A DNA stretch of 64,000 bases from Paragonimus westermani (Eukaryota > Platyhelminthes > Trematoda > Plagiorchiida > Troglotrematidae), in the NCBI GenBank assembly GCA_008508345.1, contig QNGE01000836.1, positions 89,710 through 153,709 on the forward strand, read 5' to 3'. A program made the position numbers and the translations under genes. A model generated the notes under the pieces. It saw nothing but the letters and a program-made list of their open reading frames with translations, was not told the DNA's origin and did not search any database. Positions 25,311-37,500 of this stretch are shown piece by piece. The first letter of the stretch is position 1. The number at the start of each line of letters is the position of its first letter.

Positions 25311-28300
25311 GTACAAAAACATGGCGCACCGTCATCTTTGTTATGAAAGTCAACAGGAAGTTCTCTCGTACTCTTAAAAAGACTAGGGTAAATATCGAAA
25401 CTGCGTAGCTGATGCTCTATTCGAGCAACACACTGACGGAAGAGCTGCTAGAATGTGCTGACCCGAGGGAGACACCTCAGCTCATCACATGAAAAGTGTG
25501 ATTATCAGTACACTTGGAATGTCACTCACTTTGTGAAATATCCGATATTCACCTTCTGACGACCTATGATTAGTTTGCAGTCTACCAGTTCTAGCGCAGC
25601 TATGTCAAAAGGTTGCAAAAATCTCTCAATGTGAGGCACAAAGTAGACTTCATTTTCAGAGAGTGGTTCACTGGTCAGGATTTGTAAGATATATGTTTTC
25701 GTTTGCACTGGCCTAATACCAAACAGCTTACTACTAATTTCCGAGCAAACCCAAATGTTGTCGACTGAGTTACCGTAGCAAGAGAGGCTATGGAAGGTTT
25801 TGAGGAAGCACCAAACTTATTTCACTCTATTGGTTACTAGGAAAGACGCTGACGATGTGCCACTGTACAAAGTGTTATTTCACCTACAAAGGGTTTAATC
25901 ATTCGATGAAACTGGGTTAGGCATCCGATACAACTGGACAATAGTTAGATACCTCCCAAGATGAACAAGGATTGCACTGTAAAGCACTTTACCCTCAACG
26001 CTCATTCAAAATATCAAACAACAGGTATTGCGAGAATGCGGTCCACCTTTTTTGCCAATTTTAACCATATTGGTGTCGTGCGCTTAATAAGGAACTGTTC
26101 AGTTCATCAACATTGACAAAAAAGTTGATGAGGATGATTATACTAAGCAAAATACCCAATTATGTTTAAAAGTTCACATTGGTACTTATCCCTTCAATAC
26201 ATAAGTCAAACAGGCTCAACAACCGTTAATCTGTTGTCCACCTTTAAATTTGGACAAAACAGTGCTGTGGAAATAATTTTCCACACAAATTTCGAATAGC
26301 GTTATCTTTGCATCAAATTAAAAATGAAATTTATTAACGGTTTTCAGTAGGACGTCCGGCGTAAAATGTCGTCAAGTTCAAACATCGTTTGTAATAAAAT
26401 TGTTAATTAAGGAAAAAATACCAAAACCACAGGTTTTAAAGTCTAGATGTTTAACATTTGTTTGTTACAGTAAATAGAATTTAACACCAGATATACAACC
26501 GTGTTTGCTGGTCAAAATGTAAAATAATCTTGTCTGACTCAGTCGTCAACTTCCAAATGGAATACCGGTTGTTCTGGAGGAACAAGCTGACACGGGCGAT
26601 ATTTACATACCACAAAAGTTTACGCTGGAGCGGTGTTCCAGTTTTGTTCAAGTTGCCACTAATTGTACAATGTCCCGTTGTTGGTGCACCAGCTCACCGA
26701 ACATGGAAAACAGTGCGTATCAAAACCAAAACAGGTATCAGAAGAAATTAACATCCCAAATGGAACCATGAAATTATTTCTTATAGAATTTCGGCCGATC
26801 GTTTTCACGGTGTGAACGCATTTCATGTTAAAACACTCTCGTAACTAGCTGTACCTAATGATTATAAGACATACAAGTTGTTCGCCATTGTATTAAAGAG
26901 GAGTAATCGACTTCTCTACCTGTGTCAAACAACTGTACGTCTTCCTGTGTTAGAAAATGTAACAGACGTTTATTTGGCAGAGGTCCACCTTCGGTCTCGT
27001 ACACCAAACCATTATTCTACAACTGTGGCTTCGTGGCTATTATTCGAGGTTCTAATTCCACCCAGCTGATTCTCTAATTATCTTGAAGCCTTGTATCTAA
27101 ATGAATAATCAACACTACAGTTTTCCTACGAATAACATACCCCTCACTTCCTGTTTTCATTTTTGGATGAAGGTCTGTTTGATCTATGTTTTTCTGGCTT
27201 CTCGGACTGTTTGCTTGCACTCAATGCAACCATCAACAGAATGTCGTCCAGGATGGGGATATCAATCAAAAGAATATATTACCACTCCTCTTGACCAGCA
27301 AATGCTCACATTGAAACTGGACCACATACAGTTTATCCCAGGCCAAAAGAGGTGCGTCACACATTCTCGTACATCAGTATGGAACTACGAACACTAATAT
27401 ATTCTTGACAGTCAAAGGTGACAGAGACAAGATTAAGTCATTCAGATTCGGAAATGAAAATGAAATCACAAATCATCTCTTATGCTTGTCACTCGGAACA
27501 CATCCTGTTGATTTCCTTTTCATTGTAACATTCTAAATTGATGTCAAAATAAGCAATAGTTTATCCCCTGCATCACCGTAGTTCAGCCTAAGTGAAATTA
27601 CTGCACTTTCGTTCAATCTGTCTGACACTATCAGATGAGCTGTATCTATCAGGGACTAGAGGAAACCCAATCTGATAAGACTTCTGTAACAGTGAGTTTA
27701 TTGAAAACAAGAGTTTCTGAAACCATCACGACCGTTTCCGGCGCAGGGTAACTGTCCACCTTTGCTGTTTTACCTAGCGAAAGTCTGGTCTACTCCGGCA
27801 CTGCGTGATAGATAAAGCTTATTTTAACGTTGGAAAGGATATTTCGTCATAAACGCGTTCAAAAACGCCAGTATGTGACATTTATTCTGTTGCATTCACT
27901 GATTTGATCAATCGTGAGCTCAAGAGTGTGGTACACAGACGTCAGGTTCCGATAAAGCGGTTTGCTCGGCGAATGTCTCATCTATAGTGGTTCTATCATT
28001 TTTCGACGCGGGTAACAATTGGAGACAAAGAACGATCAAGAAAAAGAAACGATCGAACCATAAGTGCGTGTGTGACACTTGGGCCACAATGTCAAGTTTT
28101 TCTATCCGAAATTGCAAGGGAAAACCTTAGCAAACGTTGTATTCCCCACGAGGTATCCCTACCTGATTATAGCTAGATATTTTTACCTGCGTACCATTAG
28201 TTAAAGCGATCCGAAAGAGATTTCCAGTGATGCTCATATGTTTGTTCACTAGATAATGGGTTACTTCATCAGTCCTCAGAATGTAATAAGGCCGAAATCT

Positions 28301-30861
28301 CCTAAAACATATCACTTGCTTACTAATGTTCACAAATCTGATGGTACCAAGCTTAGGGCTTGAATTCCGCTGAGCTGAACGACAGAGATTAGAGCGAATG
28401 TTGCGCACGAGACTCTATTCTATTTGGATTTAACAACTGATGAGCCGACTGGAAATGTGAGGGGTGATAACAAAATCAAGCAACCCGCTCAAATTTTACT
28501 GTAATTTTTGCGGAAACTTGTACCAGAGTTTCATTATTAGAGATACACTCTTTGCACACTATCAGGATATAGAGAAAATCTGACAAAACTTTAAAAATCT
28601 TTCACCTAGCCATGAAATTTAAAGTGAAACTGGGTATTAAATACATAATTCGCACGAACTGCGGTTTCTTGATTGTTCTCGAAAAAAGCTGAAAGTGAAA
28701 AGACTTTATTGTTGTTAATAATGTTACTGTTATTACTGTGGGTGTCCTGACAAACAAAACAAAGGAGCAGTTCCATTACATTTATTCTTCACCAATTTCA
28801 AGACCGGGTATTTGCCTGGTTAATAAAAGAGCATTTCGGAGTTGTTTGCGGTTGTTCCACATTAGTTTTCCTGAAACGTTGACTAACAACGCCGGATTCA
28901 TTCTAACGAAAGAGATTGGTTATATGTCCAGCATCCAAATGACCTCGAGATAACATCATATTATGGTAGTGACTGCCACAATTGCATGAATCACGGTTAT
29001 GTCCCCTCAGTAATTTAAAAGTATGGCTAGTGTCACGCAGGTCGCATGCCCAGATGGTTGATGTTCGCTTCTTCGTTCGTATCTCACCAAGCGTTGTGCA
29101 AGTCAAACAGGAATTTATCCGCATTATTGGGTATTTGGTAGTGAACAGCCGGTACGAAATGCCACCAGCGTGCTACCAGTATTCGTCTTCTAACTTTATG
29201 TGCCCAACTAATTCCCACTGTTCGCTACGCACACGGTAAAAGATCCCACTTGTGTAGAAAAGGGTTTAGGCACTGTGGCCTTGAAAACCATTTGTTATGT
29301 AAGAACACATGCGTCGTTCATGCATTCACGTTTGAACTTCATACTGGAATGTCACAGAGAAAAATTACTCGTGGAATTCTCGTGGATGGAAGAAATTGAT
29401 GGTAAACAAACGTTTAAAATCCGTTATAAATAAAAATTGGAACCCAAGCGTTACTTATCAAACAAGCACACTAATGGATTGTACATGTCGAAATAGTTCA
29501 TGTCACCTGTGTGGATGGGAACGAAAAAACACTCTAACGTTAAGTAGAACTGACAAGAGGGATTGATAGAGGAATGCAGAAAAAGTATTCCGACCACCTT
29601 TGTTTATTTTGGAGACCCGTATCTATTGCTCATATAGCTATGATTCCAGAAATTGAACGAATAATAAATTATGTTATCTGGAAGTTGTGTCGAGCAGTCT
29701 TCAGTCTAATTCTTGTATGACTGGCTAACACGTTTCAGCACACCGTAAACTGAAGATCTAGAATATATACATTTGCGTGCTATATAACATCAGCCGGGAA
29801 CTTGCAAGTTGTGACAAAATTCATGTAAATATCTCTGAGAACCACGTGTCAAAAAATGGTAGAATGTGGTTAGAGATTCAAAACATTGTTCAGTGTAGCG
29901 TGCCTAATGTTATTGTTTGCCTTCAGTTGTATTGGGAAAACCGACGTTATGTTCACTGGGAGTTTTGGTAAATTATGGTACTGGCTAATGTTGTTTAACG
30001 ACTAAGAGCAATAGACGAACTATGGATATTTGTCACACAATGAAATTAATGCCAACAATTGGACCATCAGTCTTTTGTTTCATCGCGAACTGTTTCACTT
30101 GTCCAAGATGTTCGTCTCTGTGTGCAAGCGCGCAAACATTTTGAAAGCAGACTACTGAATTTTCAATCGTTGTGAACTGTAACACAGAATTCCTAATCGA
30201 CTGACTGTTTTCGGAATTTTTTGACCAGATATGCTAAGCATAAGGCAGCTGGGACAATAAAATTTTACAATAGCGATCATGTGATATCAACGAAATTTGG
30301 AGACTCACTAGAAAAAATAGTCCTGCGTGATAATACAAAACTGTGCGCGTAGTTATATTGAACGGTAATCCACGTGTATGAACGTCAAGGGTAAACTGTG
30401 ATGTGCTACGCCAGAAGGTACAGCATAGCGAACCAGTGTAGTTGCAAGTTATAGAGTGAGTTGACGAGCGCCACATATTTACTACTGGTGTGTTAATAAG
30501 ATAAATGTGCGTGCAGTATGTGCGTGCGTACAGGTAAGTAAGTCAAAGGGTATTCGCCTTTTTTTACCCACGTGTAATCAGCGTTTCGCTTGATTGAAAA
30601 TATCTTCATCAATCAATATCCCGTTGTACGGCAATATCTGTTGGCCGAATGAAATATTAATGATTAGCAATCGGTCACTCAGGCAGTTAGCTGTGGTTCT
30701 GTTTCGTGTAACGTGAAAATCAGAGCCAACGTGTGATTACTGGTAGTAGCACCGTTGTATCAATGACGTCAGCCCTTTACCACCAAAATAGAGCTGTTTT
30801 GAATTGACATCATTAAGGCATTTACATGAGCTTCAGTAGTATAGAAAGAAAAACTTCGTGA
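25311..30861. other. Long non-coding stretch
   Basis: A plus-strand ATG frame at 27101-27397 (98 codons) has an internal methionine followed by a signal-peptide-like hydrophobic run (MKVCLIYVFLAS), but no upstream or downstream exon could be linked. Other frames are short. No RNA or repeat seen. Confidence 0.35.
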
Positions 30862-31389
30862 TTCGGCAAACACAAACGAAAAGTAGTACGCCTCCGGATT
30901 AAAGCAGTAAGGCAATTGGAACACACTTATAAGGCTGCATCAGCTGAGAGCATCATGAAAGTCTTGCACAATTACCCAACCGAGGAAACTACGAACACTG
31001 AACAAACGACGACACATCGGACCAACAAGTGCATTGGAAACAGCATGTCGAATTTTGAATTTTCAGGAAAAAGCCTAATCAACACGTTAGAAACGCAAAG
31101 ATTACATCTTAAAATTACGGAACTTGAATCTCTACGCTATTTTCACTCACTGTTAGCCGAAAAACTTTCGGTAGCTTCGCTTAACGTCCGGCTCCTAAAG
31201 GTGAGAATTGACATTAGTATGTTCTGAAAGTTCACCAGTAGAATGATTTTGGTGCTTCTCCACTGATACGAAAGATTCGTCAGTCTTAACGAATCGGTTA
31301 TGTACTTGATGTTGGTTACAGTCTACAAAGCAATCTGTTTTCAGGAATCATCTTTGGAAAATACGCTCCCCCAATCAAAGAAACCATAA
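30862..31389 (+). CDS. Candidate host gene, last two exons (hypothetical)
   Basis: The frame is open from just after TGA at 30859-30861 to 31200, where it meets CTAAAG|GTGAGA in phase 0. After a 144-nt intron ending in CTGTTTTCAG (31344), exon 31345-31389 continues in phase for 14 codons (ESSLENTLPQSKKP) to TAA. The first exon is basic at its start and leucine-rich near its end (LRYFHSLLAEKLSVASLNVRL), possibly helical. The upstream acceptor is not clear, and no ATG start or family is recognised. The donor, acceptor and phase agree, but such agreement also occurs by chance. Confidence 0.3.
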
Positions 31390-31903
31390 GTAGCACCTAC
31401 ATCATCCTACTTAACTCATTTGGGAACATGTAGAAGATTAGATGCAGTATACCGTTGTGAGGTCATCCCCAATGATTTATGAAGTTTTTGACGGAAACAC
31501 AAGTCTTACACACCTTGCTTCATTCCCATAATATTTAGTGACGTACTATCCGCAAAGTTGAAGATGTAAAACAGCCCATTTAGGGCAAGTTAATATGACT
31601 CCCTTTTGGATCGTGTCATTCTTTTTCATCTATCGAAATTTCCTTGGAACAGGAAGATCAGGAACTTTCGAGAGAAGTATAATATATAGAGAAAGACGTT
31701 CATGTCGGTGTGGTTGAAACCACGAAAGCAATCAAAACAACCCAATTCACACATACCACTGTACACTCTTCACCAGTCTGCCAAACTCAAGTACCGGTTT
31801 AAACCTGGGATGAACAGTGAAATCGGCACACCCTGATCATACTAACATCCAGTGGATTGCATACTAGTGAGATATTGCAGTCTGACGGTAGTTAAGTGGA
31901 CAC
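31390..31903. other. Non-coding, between convergent exon candidates
   Basis: No frame of note; no clear AATAAA for the upstream plus-strand model. Confidence 0.3.
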
Positions 31904-32068
31904 TCAACGCAGCTAAAATCAAAATAAACACTGTGGTTTACCATGTCTGTCAGAAATGGTCAGATCACACTTACCTGAACCTCATAAAAACAAAGCAAAT
32001 AGGTCAACAAGTCACCTTTAATAGGCGAGTGTTCATATGCATGCACAAGTACGTATAAATGTTCACAT
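31904..32068 (-). CDS. Candidate host gene exon pair (hypothetical)
   Basis: The minus-strand exon 32068-31975 ends at a very good donor (GGTTCAG|GTAAGTG) in phase 0. It encodes a helical-looking peptide including YVLVHAYEHSPIKGDLL. The next acceptor (TTTTGATTTTAG) leads after 62 nt to a three-codon terminal piece, 31912-31904, ending in TGA. The upstream acceptor (GATCAAG) is weak. No family is recognised. It might belong with the minus-strand exons at 33274-34508, but the phases do not join directly. Confidence 0.22.
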
Positions 32069-33273
32069 CTTGATCAGCAGACTGTTCACTACAACAAGTC
32101 ACTCTGGAATAAACGGATTGTGCTTAGCTTCGAAATCGAAATTAGCTCTGTACTGTATGGAACGGCATGTGCATAGTTCTAAACGTGCGCTTCCCGAGTT
32201 GTCTGGTACAGATTGCGATCATACAAATTCACTTAATTTAGGCAGTGTGATTATGTTACGGCCCAACCAATATTGTCTTGTTTGCTTATCATCGCAACTA
32301 GTGGGAATGAATTTATCCATTAAATACGTGTGTTCCATAATGAATGGACTACTATGTGAGGATTGGACTGGAATTATTTTCTGTTTTGATTCACCGATGT
32401 TTACAGACTTACACAGTATGTTTCTTGAACATGGACGATACACAGAAAGGTAGCTTGTTCGATATCATCAAAAGTCTCAACCGCCTACCTTGTCTCAGGC
32501 TTCAAAACGTTGAGCATAAGTCATCTAAGCATTCGATGGTTTCGCCAACTACCTTAGAGTAGTTGAAATGAAGTTCACCTGCACTTCTGTGGGGCCTGTG
32601 AAGTCTTTATAGTAGAAAATTTAACCATGTAAAATGGAGACAACGTAATCTAGTCTCACTTATTAAATCATTGTACAACTGTGTTCGTTCTACAAGTATA
32701 TACTTGACAAGTTAGCACCATTTGACTAACTTGCCTCATAGCTCTGAACACTCGGTTGCCAATTTCTATGGTGTTCGTTAGTCCTACTCTTCGTGAACAC
32801 AATCCAAGTAAGACATAGCGTATTGTGAGGTTCAACGTCAGTATAGCAATCTAAAAATCACAGATATTTCATACATTGAATTTCAGAGGTATTTGTGCTT
32901 TTTCTAGCACCATGAGAATGGTACACCTAATACCCGAACTGTTTCAATGTTAAGGATTTATGTCAACACGTTACAAAATCTGATTTGCTTAACTACTTTG
33001 GTTTATTTTCTTACTGTTTGATGGATGTGTTTCATTGTGTCTGAACACACGTGGAATAAGGAGAGTGCAACCGACTGCAAACGCAGAGTAAAATGAATGA
33101 CACGTGGACTGTAGCAAAAATGGTATGCATAATTAAGCGCAAAATTACAGAAGGTCACAATATCTCAAAAAATGGTATATCAGTTATATGTAAAACATGT
33201 GAAAATCACAATATTTTTAAAATTAAATAACCACAAGCTGATAAAATGTCTGAGAATTACCGTTAGTGAAACG
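32069..33273. other. Non-coding; overlapping chance-like frames
   Basis: A plus-strand frame up to 32453 (138 codons, no ATG at its first codon) overlaps a minus-strand frame (32219-32443). Neither has a recognisable motif. Confidence 0.3.
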
Positions 33274-34508
33274 CTATTCTTCCATGAACAGTAATTTACA
33301 TCGAAGAACCATGAGATTTCGTTGGCTCAATTCAAGAACAGTCTGCACTTACTGATAGACTATTTATGGACAGAATTCTAGTATTAGCTGACATTACTCT
33401 GTTTGCTCAGCAGCCTACATTATTTCTTGATATTTAACACTGTGTGATATTCTTTTTCTCACCTTCGGTTCATCTTTGTTACTATGAAACGCAAAACCAA
33501 AAAGCCTTCTTAAATCAAGCAAAATTTGGGTTACAGCTAGTTGAGGTGCATCCTCGTCTTAGTCAAAACTATTTATATCTGGCCCAACTAGTGATTGATG
33601 TAAGTGCTAAGAGTTAAATTGTACCGTATTTCGTATGCTTAGCAACTCAGTTCCTAATAAACTGTTTAAGTGCAGAGTACATTCTGAAAAGAAAGTAACA
33701 CCGAAACTGATCCTTATCAGTCACAACTGGCTGTTATGTGAATATAGCCTCCTATCTCACAGGTGTTTCATAAAAAATCCTTTGTCTTTCTGTCGGCTCT
33801 CACCACGTTATCCAAAAAGTATGTCGCCATCGCTTTTTTTGTTCCGCCTACATAATCTTACTAATCACAATAATCAACTGGCCAAGAACTTTGGTTCAAC
33901 ATTGCCTGAAATTTGTTGCCACTATGAAATCGGATCTATACACATTTGCACATTAGTACATGTGTACTTATACAATGATCTTGGAAAAACTATGACCCCC
34001 ACGTGTTTCCATTACTCTATTTTAGGTTCAACCCTTCTGGCACTTTAAATCTGTGTTCAATTATGTCATAAATATTACAATAAGGCTCGACGTAAGTATT
34101 TGATTACACTAGAGTCTGAAATAACAGCGCCCTGTACTTCTGTTGGAAAATGTAGTCAGGATATTTTCAAAACAAAATCACTTCCGTGTAATCATATGGC
34201 TGGTAGATTTGACCTAAAATAATACCAATGTAGAAGTGAATCCTTCTTTTTTGGAACACCCACTGATGGGGTTGTTCTTCGCTAAGCTTTCCCACCACAA
34301 CGGTGATCACTGCCATGCTTCTTATGTAACTCGACCTTACTGGTGAGCAATAGGACAAATCTGTTACCTTCCGTTATGTCTGTCCATATAGTATTCGATT
34401 TAATTTTAAGTGTAAAGTTCAGCAGGGTGCGCCAGTGGGTTTCGAATATCTGTTCTTGTCTCTCCAAACCATGTTTATACCGTACACAACCCCGACTTCG
34501 AAATGCCA
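33274..34508 (-). CDS. Candidate host gene, three linked exons (hypothetical)
   Basis: In minus-strand order: exon 34508-34368 starts after GGTTACAG and ends ACGGAAG|GTAACA in phase 1. Exon 33557-33463 starts after TTGACTAAG in the matching phase and ends CCGAAG|GTGAGA in phase 0. Exon 33342-33274 starts after AAGTGCAG and reads 22 codons to TAG. The middle exon encodes QLAVTQILLDLRRLFGFAF, which looks like an amphipathic helix, possibly of a helical-repeat protein. Introns are 810 and 120 nt. An ATG at 34521-34519 could be a start if the first acceptor is not used. Three consistent phases raise the odds, but no homologue is recognised. Confidence 0.3.
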
Positions 34509-34521
34509 CTGTAACCAGCAT

Positions 34522-37500
34522 CTACGGAGAGTCACTCCTTTGAAGCGGAGGTGTGATGAACTGCATTGCGGACGAGTGCTTTTCATCTTTTGTTCTACCT
34601 AAGTACCGTAAGCTCATTTGTCAGGTACGTTGTCCAAAAGTCAACACTACTAGTGGAGGCAACGTTGCTCAACAATCGGCGATATGTACTATATAAGTCG
34701 AAGCTTCAAATTTTAAACGGCTTGATTTGTGACTCCCAAACTTCCAACATGAGTTTAGTGGGCAAAATTTGCAAATAGTTCTACTGATTAGTGGTACGGC
34801 ACCTTTTATAATTTAAGCGAGATCACACCGCAAAAATCTAGGTTTTGGTTTCATTCAAACCAGTGTCGAAAACAATGTGATAAGACACGTAACATGCTAT
34901 CAAGAGGAAATAGCGTGGCTGATGCCCCCTTTCGAACGGCGCTCGTGAAAAGATTCGCCGAATGCTGAAGCTACTAATAATTTCGATCGCTGTCCAACCG
35001 GAACTCCGTACTTTAACGGTTTCCGTGAACTCACAATAAACCATGTTTATTCTCTAAGGGTCTCAAATACTCTTAAGTAGCGAATCAGCCAACCGAGCGA
35101 AACGGTTCGCCAAATGACGGCGTTATTTGCTCCAAGGAAATATACTGTCTGTGTTATTGATTCTTACCCTCATCTTGCTGGCAGCTGTTTAAGCGGCAGC
35201 CATGAACACGCGGCTCATTGAGGCAAATTCAATAATATCAGCAATCGAGTTTAACGTGCGAATGTGCTTTCCGAGTGTGATACTAGTATTCACAGTGTTT
35301 GCACATATTCGTGAACTGTATTTTTAGGTTCAACCAAACATTTTCTAAGAATGAAAAGTTGTATACCTTTTTTCCCTCGGGTGAATTCGGCTGATGGCTG
35401 GTTTGTCTGGTTAATAAAGGTCGTAAATTGAACCCATTATGATCGACTTTGTACACGAGTAACTCACTAAACATGTTTAAATAAAGTGGAAGTTGGCCCA
35501 CTGAGAAGAGTTTTTAATGCGCAAACACACACAGCTTGATATTCAGTTAGCCTGATTGATTTTAAATACTGAGGTACTTAAAATTGTGTACTGACGTGTC
35601 GATATTGTGCGGTCCGATACATGCCAAAACGCCTTTATTCCGGCGGTAAAGAATCAGTGAACAAACATCAAAGACCATCAAGAGTGCTATACACGTGATA
35701 TGGCTGAAACAAATGTAAATCCTTTAACACATCCTGAGGTGTCGAAGTCCAACGAGCCCGTGTTTTAATGACTTACAGGGGCTGTAAAGATGAAACACGA
35801 ACCCCTATCCCTTCCGCTACAATAACCAGAGGTCACCGCAGTCAACTGTTGGAAACAGTGGTTTTTCCTTCGAGCTTGGCGGAGACCAAAAGTAAAACTG
35901 CAATGTAATTCAGTAATGATGTGTTTTTCACTCCATTTATGCAAACGACATAGTCCACCTCTGACTCTTATTTTGCCCTGGTTACGACTGCAAGGGTTCA
36001 AAACTGTCGTTAAAAATTCTTGGTCCTTCCCTACAAACGGAACTAGATACCCACCAGACATGAGCTTTGCCTAGCAACGCAGGGAGTCTTCGGTTCGATG
36101 TCCCACTCAGATTTTCTTCATCTGATTTGTCCAAACCGGAACCGGACGGGTCGTGCAGTGTCTGTATGAGTGTGAGCATCAATAATCACTACAAAATTTT
36201 GCATGTTTTTCACAGCGACAGTTTGACGGCACTTCAACTGGTGTTCCAAAGTTATTGCAACTACTAAATAGTGCGAGTGTGTAATCACAAGTTTGAAAAG
36301 GTCAAGTTACGTTGGATTCCAATTCTAGGTCTATCGACGAATACAACCGACAAGAGAAGACAACGGTAGAATGCCGCAAGAGTAAGCGAGAGGCAGTGAA
36401 GCTGAAAGCTGATTTGTGGACTGGATACGTTTGACAGATGTACTGTAAAATTAAAGGAAGTTGTTGAACAACTGGAAAGTAATTTTGCAAGTAAAGGTTG
36501 AAATCGAAGTGAATGGGAAAAATTGGACCACTAACTAGGTTGTTCTAAAAAGAAAATGGAAAAGTGATTGGATCGAGTGGCAGACAGATGCACATAGCCA
36601 GGTTATTTATGTTTGAATAAATTGAGGTCCCGTTGGTGTATACATGTAACAAATGACACATTGTTCGTTTTCGGTGTGTACGTCATTAAGAAAGCAGTCG
36701 ATGGGTTCACTTGGTGTCCGGTCTGGCAGAAACAGGTTGCATCCAAGCCTGCGGCTCACAATCCGTGGAAATTGATGTGCAGGTTAGGTGTTTAGCCATG
36801 TACGTTTTTCGTCACGCGATTCACGGTTTTGGTGAAGCATCTATAGCCGCTACCACGACGCGATCCGTGTATTACAGGTAGTCCAACAACTAGGAATATG
36901 AGAATTTCTTTGTGTGGGCGGAATTCACGTACATAATTCAAGCAAAGTTAGACTGATAGTGCGGCACGCACGTCTGATCGCGCCTTCTGAGCGATCTTTG
37001 GTAAGGACTGAAGTTTTGAATCCCACAAAAGGGTATACGCTTATTACGTGGAATGTTTGTGTGACTTACACATGCCTACCTTCGTTTTATCATCTTTTAA
37101 TAGGCCATTCAGACTACCTGATCTAATCCGAGACTTAAAGAAGTTATTTTAGTCTGTTTCTAATTCGGTCTTCTATAGAATTTAGACACATTCTCTGGAA
37201 GAAGAATACGGTCAGCCAACGTTTGTGTGGGACTTTAGAACTCAACTTTTACTCACCATGGTAATGAGCAAATTGACGGTCGAGTTTTGGACAAGATGTT
37301 GTATAAGACATTTTACGTTTCTTCTGGTCCTTTTCACTACACCAAGTTCTGTATACAGCATATCATAACATTTGTCATTTGTTATCTTCTCGAAGTGGTT
37401 GATAAATTCTTATTAATACACATAAAAAGTCGTTAAACGTTTCAAAACCTACTGTTTTATGAAGTCTCTGAAGTAGAATAGCGAATGTTTAGCCTCTTGG

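Noticed and set aside
28432..28456. CTGATGAGCCGACTGGAAATG as a possible hammerhead
   Set aside because: Stem II would not pair and no stem III or stem I partner is found.
32037..32453. 138-codon plus-strand frame
   Set aside because: It overlaps an equally open minus-strand frame, has no recognisable motif and no supporting splice signals; its length is within chance expectation.
36080..36110. B-box-like GGTTCGATGTCCC suggesting a tRNA or another SINE
   Set aside because: It has an extra base relative to the B-box, no credible A box at the right distance, and no second copy in the window.
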